Source: an uncultured bacterium (GTDB lineage: Bacteria > Muiribacteriota > Ozemobacteria > Ozemobacterales > Ozemobacteraceae). Taken from it: a stretch of 64,000 nucleotides of DNA. Positions 27,320-35,697 of the stretch are shown here, in pieces; the first letter of the stretch is position 1; each line of letters starts with the position of its first letter. Where the stretch lies: positions 329,011 to 393,010 of the forward strand of contig CALEDQ010000004.1 in assembly GCA_937949615.1 (NCBI GenBank). The letters run 5' to 3'. Under the pieces are notes generated by a model. It saw only the letters and a list, made by a program, of their open reading frames with translations, was not told where the DNA came from and ran no database searches. A program made the translations under genes and the position numbers.

Positions 27320-28522
27320 ATGAACAAGCCAAATCTGATTATTCGAATTCACAATTACAACAGGGTCAGCCTCGGCGCTATCCTGGGCGCCTGTCGCCCT
27401 GCCCTGCTGCAGCATTTCAACATTCTCACCTGGGTCAGCGACGCCCCGCCACCAGCCGAGCTCGAACTGAAACCCTCGCTGCTCGTCTGTTCATACATGC
27501 AGCCGCACGAGAAACCGGTCGAAGCTGAGTTGCGCGCAGTAAAGCAGCAGTTTCCGCATCTGGAAGCGATCTGCGGTGGTGCTCAGCCAACCTCGGCCCC
27601 GGAAGCCGCCGTCGACATGGGCTTTGACTACGTGGTCGCCGGTGAAGCTGAAGATTTCTTCCCGGAATTTCTTGAAAAGTGGCTCGCCGGATGCGTTGAG
27701 AAGGGCATTCACCAAACACCGCGCGGCAAGGTCAATCTTGACCTCTACCCCGGCTTTTCGTCGATCACCGAATACCTGCCCCCGATCGAAATCAGCCGCG
27801 GCTGCCGCTTCGGCTGTATGTTCTGCGGTGTGCCCCGCCTGAACGCGGCGACACTGCGCCACCGCAGCCTGGCCGGCATTGAAGCGGTCATCAAAGAATA
27901 TTTCAGGCTCAAACCGAGCCGCAAGCGTATCAAATTTCTGGCGCCCAATGCCTTTGCCTACGGCTCAGACGGTCTTAAGCCCGACCTGAATGCCCTTCAC
28001 GGTCTGCTCGAAATGCTCAAGAGAGTCGGCGTGCCCGAGATCAATCTCGGCAGTTTTCCGTCAGAAGTGCGTCCTGACTTCGTCACGCGCGAAGTCATGG
28101 AACTGGTGACCCCCTATCTGTCGAACAAAACAATCGTCATGGGCGTGCAGACCGGCTCTGACAGTATGCTGAAACGCATGAACCGCGGGCACAGCCGCGA
28201 GCAGTCGATCAATGCAATCTCTCTTATCCGCGAATTCGGCTTTCAGCCGCACGTCGATTTTATCGTCGGCAACCCCGACGAGACCGAAGAAGACCAGTTC
28301 GAACTGATCGACTTCATGGAGCAGATGCTGCGCGACTACGCGATACGCATTCACATGCACACTTTCGTGCCCCTGCCCTCGACACCCTGGGAAAACAAGC
28401 TGCAGTCACCGATCAACGAGAAGGTCAAAAAGCACCTGCGCGATCTCGAAAAACGTGGCGTTCTCGACGGCTGGTGGGAAAACCACATCGGCCACGCCCG
28501 CCACGCGCGCGGCAATCCTTAG
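27320..28522 (+). CDS. B12-binding-type radical SAM protein
   Basis: The start at ATG 27320 (MNKPNLIIRIHNYN) is preferred to a TTG five codons earlier. The first 150 residues form a degenerate cobalamin-binding-like Rossmann domain (LLVCSYMQPHEKPVEAELRAV..., AICGGAQPTS, GFDYVVAGEAEDFFPEF). The radical SAM core follows with the cluster motif C-x3-C-x2-C in ISRGCRFGCMFCGVPR. VMGVQTGSDSMLKRMNRGHS and FIVGNPDETEED are further core strands. The arrangement resembles the family annotated TIGR04013 (MJ_1487-like). The reaction is unknown. Confidence 0.85.
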   Translation: MNKPNLIIRIHNYNRVSLGAILGACRPALLQHFNILTWVSDAPPPAELELKPSLLVCSYMQPHEKPVEAELRAVKQQFPHLEAICGGAQPTSAPEAAVDMGFDYVVAGEAEDFFPEFLEKWLAGCVEKGIHQTPRGKVNLDLYPGFSSITEYLPPIEISRGCRFGCMFCGVPRLNAATLRHRSLAGIEAVIKEYFRLKPSRKRIKFLAPNAFAYGSDGLKPDLNALHGLLEMLKRVGVPEINLGSFPSEVRPDFVTREVMELVTPYLSNKTIVMGVQTGSDSMLKRMNRGHSREQSINAISLIREFGFQPHVDFIVGNPDETEEDQFELIDFMEQMLRDYAIRIHMHTFVPLPSTPWENKLQSPINEKVKKHLRDLEKRGVLDGWWENHIGHARHARGNP

Positions 28523-28580
28523 CTTCACCGCATCTGCACAAATAACCCGCAAAAGAGCGTCTTTAAATAAAGATCTGACT

Positions 28581-29591
28581 CTAATTCACTTTCTTTCGCC
28601 TGTTATTATTTTTATCTGGCCTGTCTTTTTCGGAAGGTCTTTCGCGATTTCTTTTCCCGGCTGAATTTTCCGGGGAAAATGATTTTCTGAATTCTCTTAC
28701 CTTCTCCCAGCGCTCTTCATCAGTTTTTCCTGTATTATTTTCAGAATTCCGCTGCATTCGCTCACGGTATTCACCAACTTCTTTTTCTCTGCGTTCTTCG
28801 CGCCTTTCGCGCCTTTCAATCTTTTCCCGGCTTTCGCGTTCTTCACGATTTTCTCGCCTTTTGATTCTTTCCGGATCTTCGCGGTCTTTGCCATTTGCGT
28901 TTTCTTTTTCCCTCAATTGACTACGGGCCGGTTTTCGCAGGTTATTCGGCCTTTCCGGCCTTCTCATCCTGTTCTTTTCTTCTTTCTGCTTTTCATTACG
29001 CGGAACTCTCCTGCCAATGCCGTCTCTATTTTCATCTGATTCCCGGTTCCTGTTTTTTTCACCCCGCCTTTCTTCATGGCGTTTGAATCTGGAATCATCT
29101 TTGTCAGCAAGTTTTTCTCTGCCATTATTATCAGAAATACTGCCAGGCCGGTTTTCTTTAGAATAGCCGTCATCGGCCTTTCTGCCGCCACGAAATCCTG
29201 ATTTTTCTCTGTAGAAGCGCTTTTTTTCTACCGGCAGTCTTTCAAACTGCCGGAACTTTTCAAATATCTGCTTCTGACGCCCTGGTTCCAGGCCGCGCAA
29301 CCGCTTAAAATTATTTTCAACTCTCTGTTTTTCTTCAGGTTCCAGTTTTTCGATCTTCTGGAAATTATCTTTCAGCTGCCTGAACTTCTCTTCGGACATC
29401 TGCCTGGCCCTGTTTCTTATTGCCTCTTTCTTTTCGTCCGAAAAACTGTTCCAGAGCTTCAGCTTCTCTTCAAAACTCATCGCCTGTAATCTGGCGGTTT
29501 CTGAAGAATTTTCAGCAAGAACTTCCGCCTTCAATCCACACAAGAGAAGGCAGATCAACGAAAGAATAATAATTCCATAAAATCTTTTCAT
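28581..29591 (-). CDS. DUF3106-like secreted protein with a very long Arg/Glu-rich tail
   Basis: A 336-residue product with a signal peptide (about 1-26). Residues 35-135 carry the DUF3106 pattern of repeated helical turns: KLKLWNSFSDEKKEAIRNRARQMS, ...LKDNFQKIEKLEPEEKQRVENNFKRLRGLEPG.... The rest, about 190 residues, is a highly charged low-complexity stretch of R, E, K, N and D. The gene overlaps the anti-sigma gene by 4 bases, so it belongs to the ECF operon. DUF3106 proteins are often found downstream of sigma/anti-sigma pairs; a periplasmic stress role is an inference. Confidence 0.75.
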   Translation of the reverse strand: MKRFYGIIILSLICLLLCGLKAEVLAENSSETARLQAMSFEEKLKLWNSFSDEKKEAIRNRARQMSEEKFRQLKDNFQKIEKLEPEEKQRVENNFKRLRGLEPGRQKQIFEKFRQFERLPVEKKRFYREKSGFRGGRKADDGYSKENRPGSISDNNGREKLADKDDSRFKRHEERRGEKNRNRESDENRDGIGRRVPRNEKQKEEKNRMRRPERPNNLRKPARSQLREKENANGKDREDPERIKRRENREERESREKIERRERREERREKEVGEYRERMQRNSENNTGKTDEERWEKVREFRKSFSPENSAGKRNRERPSEKDRPDKNNNRRKKVN

Positions 29592-30118
29592 TTTTCTTCT
29601 TCCAGAGTTTCAACTGCTTCCAGATCCATCAGCAGGTCGAGATTCTCAAGCACATCGGCATTCTCATAAATTTCCAGATCCCGGATTATCTCTTCATCTT
29701 TGACGTTTCTTACGAGTTCAATTTTTTCGCTGGTGCTTATTCCGGTAGCGTCAATGGCTGCCGGAGTCGTTTTCAGATAAATTACCCCGGCACCAAGCAA
29801 AATCAGCAATGATGCAAATGCAGGTATAGCCACTGCCCGGTTGAATGTTATTTCGGCAATCAGCTTCTGCCATAAAGTCTGCTTCGACACTTCGTCTTTC
29901 TTCTGCTGAATACGGAAAATAACCTTCGAGGTAAAATTATCATCAACAACAGGAGCATTGTATTCAGACAACAGTTCCCAGCTCGATCTGAGCATTTCGA
30001 GCTCACGTCGGCACTCATGGCAACCGGCAAGGTGCTTATCAAGAAGTTTCTGGTCTTCAGATGAAAGACCCTGGTCAAGATATTCCGGCATCAGATTTTT
30101 TGCTTTTTTGCAGTCCAT
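29588..30118 (-). CDS. zinc-finger anti-sigma factor
   Basis: I start at ATG 30118 (MDCKKAKNLMPEYLDQ), preceded by GAGGA; the frame extends 8 codons further. The 176-residue product has an N-terminal anti-sigma zinc-binding domain with H29, C33 and C36 in HLAGCHECRREL. A single membrane helix lies at about 95-115, followed by an extracytoplasmic tail. It should hold the ECF sigma factor encoded 16 bases upstream at the inner membrane until a signal releases it. Confidence 0.88.
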   Translation of the reverse strand: MDCKKAKNLMPEYLDQGLSSEDQKLLDKHLAGCHECRRELEMLRSSWELLSEYNAPVVDDNFTSKVIFRIQQKKDEVSKQTLWQKLIAEITFNRAVAIPAFASLLILLGAGVIYLKTTPAAIDATGISTSEKIELVRNVKDEEIIRDLEIYENADVLENLDLLMDLEAVETLEEEK

Positions 30119-30134
30119 AGTTTCCTCAACTAAG

Positions 30135-30728
30135 CTAGACACTTTCCCGCAGATATTCCTTCAAGAACTCTTTCATTGCCTGCCTTCCACGGAAGAGAAG
30201 CGACTTCACGGCCTGAATCGAACAACTCATTATCTCGGCAATTTCTTCATAACTCAGATCATCATATCTTTTCAGAAGAATTACCAGTCTCTGAGATTCT
30301 GGCAGGCGCTTCAACGCTTCACCGATCATTCTTTGCTTTTCTGCTGACATTGCGGCTTCACAGGGCTCCGGACTCTTTTCATCCGGCAGGCCGGAACGGA
30401 TTCCCTCGGGCTTTTCAGCAGAGTTTTCATCGAGAGAAAGACTGGATCCTCTCTTTCTCAGAGCCTGCAGACAGGCATTTCTGGCAATTACATACAGCCA
30501 GGTGGTAAATCTGGCTGTGGGCTGGTAAGTATTTCTGGCAAAATAAACCTTCACAAATACTTCCTGGGCAATATCTTCAGCATCCTGATTACCATCGAGG
30601 AATCTGAAGGTCAGATTGAAAATTCTCTGTTTATGCCGATCTACGAGAACCCTGAAACATGCTTCATCCCCGCCTTTAAATTGAAGCATAAGTTCTTCGT
30701 CTGTTCTATTGTCGACTTCTCTGGCCAA
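30135..30728 (-). CDS. ECF-family RNA polymerase sigma factor (RpoE-like)
   Basis: I place the start at TTG 30728 because GAGGGATAA immediately precedes it; an ATG-type frame extends to 30791 but its extra residues do not fit the family. The 197-residue product has sigma region 2 (LVDRHKQRIFNLTFRFLDGNQDAEDIAQEVFVKVY, ARFTTWLYVIARNACLQALRKR) and region 4 (LPESQRLVILLKRYDDLSYEEIAEIMSCSIQAVKSLLFRGR). It directs transcription of an envelope-type regulon and is first in an operon with its anti-sigma factor and a DUF3106 protein. Confidence 0.92.
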   Translation of the reverse strand: MAREVDNRTDEELMLQFKGGDEACFRVLVDRHKQRIFNLTFRFLDGNQDAEDIAQEVFVKVYFARNTYQPTARFTTWLYVIARNACLQALRKRGSSLSLDENSAEKPEGIRSGLPDEKSPEPCEAAMSAEKQRMIGEALKRLPESQRLVILLKRYDDLSYEEIAEIMSCSIQAVKSLLFRGRQAMKEFLKEYLRESV

Positions 30729-30834
30729 ATTATCCCTCTGCAAAGCTAATCTGTGATATCTGAATACGATAACGCAAACCACATTATGCAAGCCCGGCCG
30801 GCACCAAAGATGCCGACCGGCGCCAATGCCCGGA

Positions 30835-31776
30835 TCATTTTCTACCTTTTCCAGGATTTGTTCCAGAGTAATTTTTTATGCCCTTGCCTGCATCATTTTT
30901 TCGATTGCCAATATGCAGACCATTCGAGCCTTTGCCAGATTTCGCACCTTTTAAACCTGAGTCTTCGTTAGAAGAATTAACTGGCGCTTCTATCTTTCTG
31001 CCTTTTCTTTTCCCAGAAAAAACTTCCTGCCCAGATTTACCGTTACCCCGAAAACAATCACCGGTGATTTTTTCAGCGCCTCTGACTCTTCTGCGGCCGA
31101 TCCTGTCCGGGCTTTTGCCAGGTCCACCCTGAGGACCGGGTTTGTTTTCCCAGTTGGTGCCAGGCCCGCCCTTTGCGCCTGGGGGATTGTTGTCATTATC
31201 ATGGCGGCGGGCATGTCTTTTGCCACCTATTTTATCAGGACTTTTGCCAGGTCCGCCCTGAGGACCGGGTCTGTTTTCCCAGTTGGTGCCAGGCCCGCCC
31301 TTTGCACCTGGAGGATTGTTGTCATTATCATGGCGGCGGGCATGTCTTTTGCCACGTGCCTGGTCATGAATCCTGCCTGGGTTACCCCGAGAGTTATTGT
31401 CATTATCGTTACCTAAAACATTTTCTTTACCATCAGAGTCGGTATTTTCACCCTTGCGGTGCCCCTGTCTCTGACCGGGCATTTCATCACTGTGTCCGGT
31501 TCTGACCCCGGATTTACCATCTTCGTGGCCCTGTCCGTTTCCAGTATCATTTTCAAAAGAGAGGTCTTCGTTTTTCCTACCCTGCCAGGACTTTTCATTG
31601 CCTTTGGCTTCTTCGTTGGCACGGTTGCCTTTTTCAATCAAGCCTTCATCCACTGAAACATCAGACTCTTCCTGTGCCATTACAGGGCTGGTTAATCCAG
31701 AGACAGCCATGACAACAATCAAGGCTGCACGAACGAAAAGTTTTGTACCGGATTTTGCACTTTCTGAAATTTTCAT
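30835..31776 (-). CDS. secreted Gly/Asn/Lys-rich protein with two 43-residue repeats
   Basis: A 313-residue low-complexity product. ATG 31776 follows AGGAGG by 7 bases. An N-terminal signal peptide ends near VMAQEE. The body is nearly all G, K, N, D, R, P and H, with two almost identical 43-residue repeats (bases 31096-31353) containing HARRHDNDNNPPGAKGGPG. There are few hydrophobic residues, so it should be disordered, possibly a surface or matrix component. It lies just upstream of the sigma operon on the same strand. Its upstream DNA contains GCAACTTTTT, which resembles ECF -35 elements. Confidence 0.7.
   Translation of the reverse strand: MKISESAKSGTKLFVRAALIVVMAVSGLTSPVMAQEESDVSVDEGLIEKGNRANEEAKGNEKSWQGRKNEDLSFENDTGNGQGHEDGKSGVRTGHSDEMPGQRQGHRKGENTDSDGKENVLGNDNDNNSRGNPGRIHDQARGKRHARRHDNDNNPPGAKGGPGTNWENRPGPQGGPGKSPDKIGGKRHARRHDNDNNPPGAKGGPGTNWENKPGPQGGPGKSPDRIGRRRVRGAEKITGDCFRGNGKSGQEVFSGKRKGRKIEAPVNSSNEDSGLKGAKSGKGSNGLHIGNRKNDAGKGIKNYSGTNPGKGRK
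31096..31353 (-). repeat. two tandem 129-bp coding repeats
   Basis: Copies at 31225-31353 and 31096-31224 differ at only a few positions. Each encodes 43 residues in frame. Confidence 0.9.
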
Positions 31777-32056
31777 TTCGATTCCTCCTGATTTTTGTGA
31801 ACCTGCAGATTAAATGCAAAAAAATTCAAAAAGTTGCGGTCTTTTTTTCGATTTTTATTTTTCCGTTGTCTTATAGAATACAGGCTCATCACGGCATAAA
31901 ATTCCCATTCAAAATTCAAGAAGAATCCGAAATGCAATTGCATGACGCTCAATTAAGGCAACTCTCTTTACTGAGTTCGAAAACAGCTTTGCTTAAGGTA
32001 TGTCGCCCAGACAGACACCCCAACATCGGCCCAAAAAGCAATTTTTCAAAAAATAT
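31777..32056. other. intergenic region between the repeat protein and tRNA-Gln
   Basis: No gene seen. It contains the upstream region of the repeat-protein gene and a short palindrome ATGCAATTGCAT (31932-31943). Confidence 0.5.
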
Positions 32057-32085
32057 TTGACTCGCCACCCCGACAGTGCTATAAT
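32057..32085 (+). promoter_or_regulatory. consensus promoter of tRNA-Gln
   Basis: TTGACT and TATAAT are separated by 17 bases; the tRNA starts 16 bases after the -10 box. The same architecture precedes tRNA-Leu. Confidence 0.9.
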
Positions 32086-32100
32086 CAACCCCATCGACGA

Positions 32101-32171
32101 TGGGGTGTCGTCTAATGGCAGGACAGCAGTCTCTGGAACTGCTTATTGGGGTTCGAGTCCCTGCACCCCAG
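32101..32171 (+). tRNA. tRNA-Gln(CTG), integration site of the island
   Basis: Acceptor TGGGGTG pairs with CACCCCA. The anticodon stem GCAGT/ACTGC encloses loop CTCTGGA, anticodon CTG. T-arm GGTTCGAGTCC. CCA is not encoded. The last 14 bases lie inside the island's 20-bp direct repeat, so integration restores the tRNA. Confidence 0.95.
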
Positions 32172-32177
32172 CCGCAA
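32158..32177 (+). repeat. attL, 20-bp direct repeat
   Basis: TCCCTGCACCCCAGCCGCAA, identical to 50185-50204. It covers the end of tRNA-Gln plus six bases. Confidence 0.9.
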
Positions 32178-32207
32178 ACGGATCCGAAGAGATCCAAAAA
32201 GGTTCAA

Positions 32208-32233
32208 AATCCCGCATCAATAGCGGGATTTTT
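32208..32233 (+). terminator. island-borne terminator serving tRNA-Gln
   Basis: AATCCCGC pairs with GCGGGATT around a 7-base loop and is followed by T residues. It is inside the island, so it replaces the chromosomal terminator now found after attR. Confidence 0.8.
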
Positions 32234-32289
32234 CATTTTAGCGACACTTATTTGACCTCTTTGGTCTTATTTGATTGACCACCCCCTCC

Positions 32290-32337
32290 GGTGGTAATAT
32301 CCGATGGTAATAATCCACCATTTTCAAGATTACCACC
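32290..32337. repeat. candidate integrase arm sites, left end
   Basis: GGTGGTAAT at 32290-32298, GATGGTAAT at 32303-32311 and the inverted ATTACCACC at 32329-32337. The same 9-mer occurs twice by the right end (50106-50127). Confidence 0.6.
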
Positions 32338-32366
32338 TTTTTGCAAACATTCACCGGAGGCGGCTT

Positions 32367-33629
32367 ATGGCAAAATATTTACTGACTGCCAGTCAGGTTA
32401 AAAGTCTGAAAACCAGACCGGGCAAAAAGATCACAAAGTATCATGACGGAGAAGGACTTTACCTCTGGGTCAATGACACCGATAATTACAAGCGCTGGTT
32501 CTTCCGCTACACAAATAAGGCAGGCACCCGCAAAGATCTTTTACTCGGCACCTACCCGTTGGTGTCACTTGAGGAAGCTCGAAAACGAGCTGATGAAGCC
32601 AGAATCAACAAAGAGCGTGGTATTGACCCGGTCGAGCACCGCAGGGCAAAGAAGGTTGCCGAGAAAAGCAAGCTCACGAACAGTTTTGAAGTCGTGGCCA
32701 GGGAATGGTTCAACACCAAGCGACTGCATCTATCAGAGTCAACCAGGACTCGTGACATGGCAAATCTTGAAAACGATATTCTGCCAGCAATCGGCAGCAT
32801 GAGTATTTCTGAGATAACACCGCCGATGATACTGGCAATGTTGAGAAAAATCGAAGCCCGCGGTGCTGGGCAAACTGCTCACCGCACCAGAAGTCAATGT
32901 TCGATGATATTCAGATACGGCGTTGCCACCGAACGATGCAGTTCGGACCCGTGCAGAGACCTCGTCGACGCATTGAAGCCCACAACAAAGAAACATCGGG
33001 CAGCGATAACCGATATGGCGAGATTTGCAGAGCTTTTGCGGGCAATCGACGGTTATCGCGGCACTGCGATAGTCAAAACTGCCTTAAAGCTGGCCCCACT
33101 GCTCGCAGTAAGACCAGGCGAACTGAGGTTTGCAAAATGGAAGGATATCAACTTCAATACCCGAGAATGGACGTTCCAGGCAGAAAAAACCAAGGTCGAC
33201 CACATTGCCCCGTTACCCAGGCAGGCAATAGAATTTCTTAACGATTTGAAGAAAATCACTTATGAAAACGACGAATCATATCTTTTCCCCCAGCTGGATC
33301 GCAAAGGCAGGGTCATGAGCGAAAACACGCTCGTCTACGCCTTACGCGGCCTTGGGTTTTCGGGCGAAGAGATGACGGCACACGGATTCAGAACCACAGC
33401 AAAGACAGAACTCCTCGAACTTGGTTATCCGCTTGCCTGGCTTGAAAAAATGCTGGCTCACGCCCCGAAGGAAAGTCATGGCAGGGCATATAACCGAACC
33501 GAATATCGCCAGCAACGCCATCAAATGATGCAGGCCTGGGCGGATTATATGGATGAATTAAGATCTGATGTAGAAAGAGACATCACAAAACTGAGAAAAA
33601 AACACACATATCGGGCAACTGAAGTATGA
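32367..33629 (+). CDS. P4-type tyrosine integrase
   Basis: ATG 32367 follows GGAGG by 6 bases; the frame extends further upstream without support. The 420-residue enzyme has an N-terminal DUF4102-like arm-binding domain (LTASQVKSLKTRPGKKITKYHDGEGLYLWV; DLLLGTYPLVSLEEARKRADEAR), a core-binding SAM-like domain, and a catalytic domain with R249 (AVRPGELR), H339 and R342 (HGFRTTA), H365 (LAHAP) and a Tyr at 375 or 380 (AYNRTEY). It recombines the element with the tRNA-Gln attachment site next to it. It overlaps the next gene by 4 bases. Confidence 0.95.
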   Translation: MAKYLLTASQVKSLKTRPGKKITKYHDGEGLYLWVNDTDNYKRWFFRYTNKAGTRKDLLLGTYPLVSLEEARKRADEARINKERGIDPVEHRRAKKVAEKSKLTNSFEVVAREWFNTKRLHLSESTRTRDMANLENDILPAIGSMSISEITPPMILAMLRKIEARGAGQTAHRTRSQCSMIFRYGVATERCSSDPCRDLVDALKPTTKKHRAAITDMARFAELLRAIDGYRGTAIVKTALKLAPLLAVRPGELRFAKWKDINFNTREWTFQAEKTKVDHIAPLPRQAIEFLNDLKKITYENDESYLFPQLDRKGRVMSENTLVYALRGLGFSGEEMTAHGFRTTAKTELLELGYPLAWLEKMLAHAPKESHGRAYNRTEYRQQRHQMMQAWADYMDELRSDVERDITKLRKKHTYRATEV

Positions 33630-34498
33630 AAGAGCAAGATCGCCAGTTATATTTCCGTGATTTAGAGAAAGCTGTAGCCACCAAAGAAAAAGCGAAGCTG
33701 GTCTTGAAGCAGATAGAAGAACTAGACGAACAGTTTATATTCCCGCACTCTGAAAAATACCTCAACCTGTGCGAAGAATACGATAGTCTTATCAAAAAAA
33801 TGGACTCTTTGCCCAGATTACCGTTCGATCCTTTCGACGCTGATACCTACGAAATCAAAATCGAAAAAGAGTTGATTTCCAGACGAAGAGAAGCCTTGGA
33901 ATGGGCTAAGGAAAACAATATTACTGAAGCTCCAGAATTGGCTAAATATAACTTTAGCCAGTTTAACGACCCCGCATCGCAGGTATGTCACGCTGAAATA
34001 CTAAAGTTGATCGAAGCAAACTTGGATCAGCTGGACAGCCTCACTGTCCTGAACACGATTTTATCTGCCTTGAAAAGCAAACTCCTGCTGCCTGAAAAAA
34101 TCGTTGACTGGTTTGAAAAAAAATTGTTACCGCTGAGACTTCATAAGAAGCCGTCTTTTAGTTCAAAAGAGAGTTTCGGGGAATTGCCAAAAAGAAATTC
34201 AACAGAAATTCGGTTGGCCAACGGAACCGCATTCAAAATATTCACCATTTTGGTGGAAGCCAAAAAAAACCCTGAGATCAAACTATCCAAACATGGAATA
34301 CCTCGGGGGAGAGATGTTAAACAAACATATGATCATATTTCCCAGGAGATGAAACGTAAACATAATATGACCTGTGGCCGGGGAAAGATTAAAACAATCC
34401 TGGATATGGTAGAAAAAAATCGAGAGGCGAAAAAGCTATATTTACTGGCCGAAAAATTATTTGAATTGCACGAGCTCCTAAAAGAAACAGGAATATAA
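33626..34498 (+). CDS. hypothetical island protein co-translated with the integrase
   Basis: A 290-residue, mostly helical and charged protein. Residues 1-60 look coiled coil (EKAVATKEKAKLVLKQIEELDEQ). The C-terminal 90 residues are basic (SKHGIPRGRDVKQTYDHISQEMKRKHNMTCGRGKIKTILDMVEKN), which could bind DNA. Unrecognised. Because its start overlaps the integrase stop, its level should track the integrase; a directionality or accessory role is only a guess. A terminator follows. Confidence 0.7.
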   Translation: MKEQDRQLYFRDLEKAVATKEKAKLVLKQIEELDEQFIFPHSEKYLNLCEEYDSLIKKMDSLPRLPFDPFDADTYEIKIEKELISRRREALEWAKENNITEAPELAKYNFSQFNDPASQVCHAEILKLIEANLDQLDSLTVLNTILSALKSKLLLPEKIVDWFEKKLLPLRLHKKPSFSSKESFGELPKRNSTEIRLANGTAFKIFTILVEAKKNPEIKLSKHGIPRGRDVKQTYDHISQEMKRKHNMTCGRGKIKTILDMVEKNREAKKLYLLAEKLFELHELLKETGI

Positions 34499-34532
34499 TT
34501 TTTTAGCTGTCAGTCTGCATCAGATCAAAGTG

Positions 34533-34552
34533 CGCAAATTTTTGCGTTTTTT
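34533..34552 (+). terminator. terminator of the integrase operon
   Basis: CGCAAA pairs with TTTGCG around a 2-base gap, followed by T6. Confidence 0.7.
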
Positions 34553-34636
34553 CTTGCGCCTGTTTTCCCCGAAATCCTGATTTAATGAGGCTATAGGCTG
34601 TTTAAAGCCATTAAGTTTCATCAGGAGGTTTTTTCT

Positions 34637-34828
34637 ATGATCGATACACCCGTCCCTAAACGATATTTGCGCCTGAAAGACGTTTTACAGCGGATCCCAG
34701 TCTGCCGAACCACGCTTCTCACAGGCATTAAATCTGGTCGCTTCGAGCTCACACCAATCAAGAATGGTCGTTGCGTCTTTTACGATGAGGACGAGGTGAA
34801 TCTGCTTCTTCAAACAATCGCTGAATAA
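34637..34828 (+). CDS. AlpA-like excisionase/regulator
   Basis: A 63-residue protein; AGGAGG precedes ATG 34637. YLRLKDVLQRIPVCRTTLLTGIKSGRFELTP is the MerR-like winged helix of the AlpA family, ending in FYDEDEVNLLLQTI. In P4-like elements AlpA-type proteins activate or assist excision and switch on element genes. Its place between integrase and replication genes fits that role. Confidence 0.88.
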   Translation: MIDTPVPKRYLRLKDVLQRIPVCRTTLLTGIKSGRFELTPIKNGRCVFYDEDEVNLLLQTIAE

Positions 34829-34857
34829 AAGCATCTCCACACCTCAACAAACCCAAA

Positions 34858-34901
34858 AGTAGCGTGCGGAAAGTAAAGGAGTAGGTAATCCGCACGCTAC
34901 T
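34858..34901 (+). repeat. 13-bp inverted repeat between alpA and the primase gene
   Basis: AGTAGCGTGCGGA (34858-34870) and TCCGCACGCTACT (34889-34901) are perfect complements with an 18-base loop. No T run follows, so it is not a simple terminator; a regulator site, attenuator or replication hairpin is possible. Confidence 0.75.
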
Positions 34902-34938
34902 CTACACAAAAAAGCCGCCTACAATAAGGAGAAACTGC

Positions 34939-35682
34939 ATGATCATTAAATTTTCTGCCATCTGCTCAGATAGCATTTTATCAAAATCTTTTCACCTCGG
35001 ACCAGACGGAGAGCTCTTGCAAAAGGTGCGAGGTCAAATGACCGAGGGTTTTGTCGAAGTTCGCCAGGTAACTTCTCTGGCAGAGTTCGCTCAGGAACTG
35101 ACAAATGCCACGCCAAATCATGCTTTTTGTTACGGAATCCCTCCTTTGCAGCCAGGAGAAATCAAAAAAATCGTAACCACAAACCAACTTCCTTTCGTGA
35201 CCAATGCTATCGCCAGAAACAACGAGTTTTTTGAATGGTATCACGGTCCCAGCATTGTTATGATCGACTGTGATTCTCCACCCGATGGGTGCTATTATCC
35301 TCGCGACGAACTTGCTGAAATCTTTATCAAGGCCATTCCCGAGCTGGCGTATACCGAGATGCTTTGGGTTCCGAGCACTGGCAGCTGCATTTACAACACC
35401 GAGACTGGGTCTGAGTTACGCGGAATTCGAGGACAACGTTTTTATTTTGTTATCGACGACGGCCGCGAAATAGGGCGGATCGGTGAAACTTTGTTCCAAG
35501 CCCTATGGCTGATGGGTTACGGCTGGATAAAGATCGGGAAAAAGGGAGCACTGCTGAAACGCACGCTCATCGATGATTCCGTCTATCAACCATGTCGCCT
35601 CGACTTTGTTGGTGGCGCATACTGTGAACCACCACTGGAACAACGTCGCGGTGAGCCCATTTTAATCCAGGCACGCAATTAA
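34939..35682 (+). CDS. probable archaeo-eukaryotic-type primase subunit
   Basis: A 247-residue product, 15 bases before the D5 helicase gene. The pattern IVMIDCDSPPDG (Asp-x-Asp, metal site), then VPSTGSCIYN and GIRGQRFYFVIDDGREI, with CRLDFVGGAYC near the end, matches the AEP primase fold found at the N-terminus of many phage and plasmid primase-helicases. Here it is a separate protein. It would make primers for element replication. The assignment rests on motif order and neighbourhood. Confidence 0.6.
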   Translation: MIIKFSAICSDSILSKSFHLGPDGELLQKVRGQMTEGFVEVRQVTSLAEFAQELTNATPNHAFCYGIPPLQPGEIKKIVTTNQLPFVTNAIARNNEFFEWYHGPSIVMIDCDSPPDGCYYPRDELAEIFIKAIPELAYTEMLWVPSTGSCIYNTETGSELRGIRGQRFYFVIDDGREIGRIGETLFQALWLMGYGWIKIGKKGALLKRTLIDDSVYQPCRLDFVGGAYCEPPLEQRRGEPILIQARN

Positions 35683-35697
35683 AGGGAGACGCCACAT

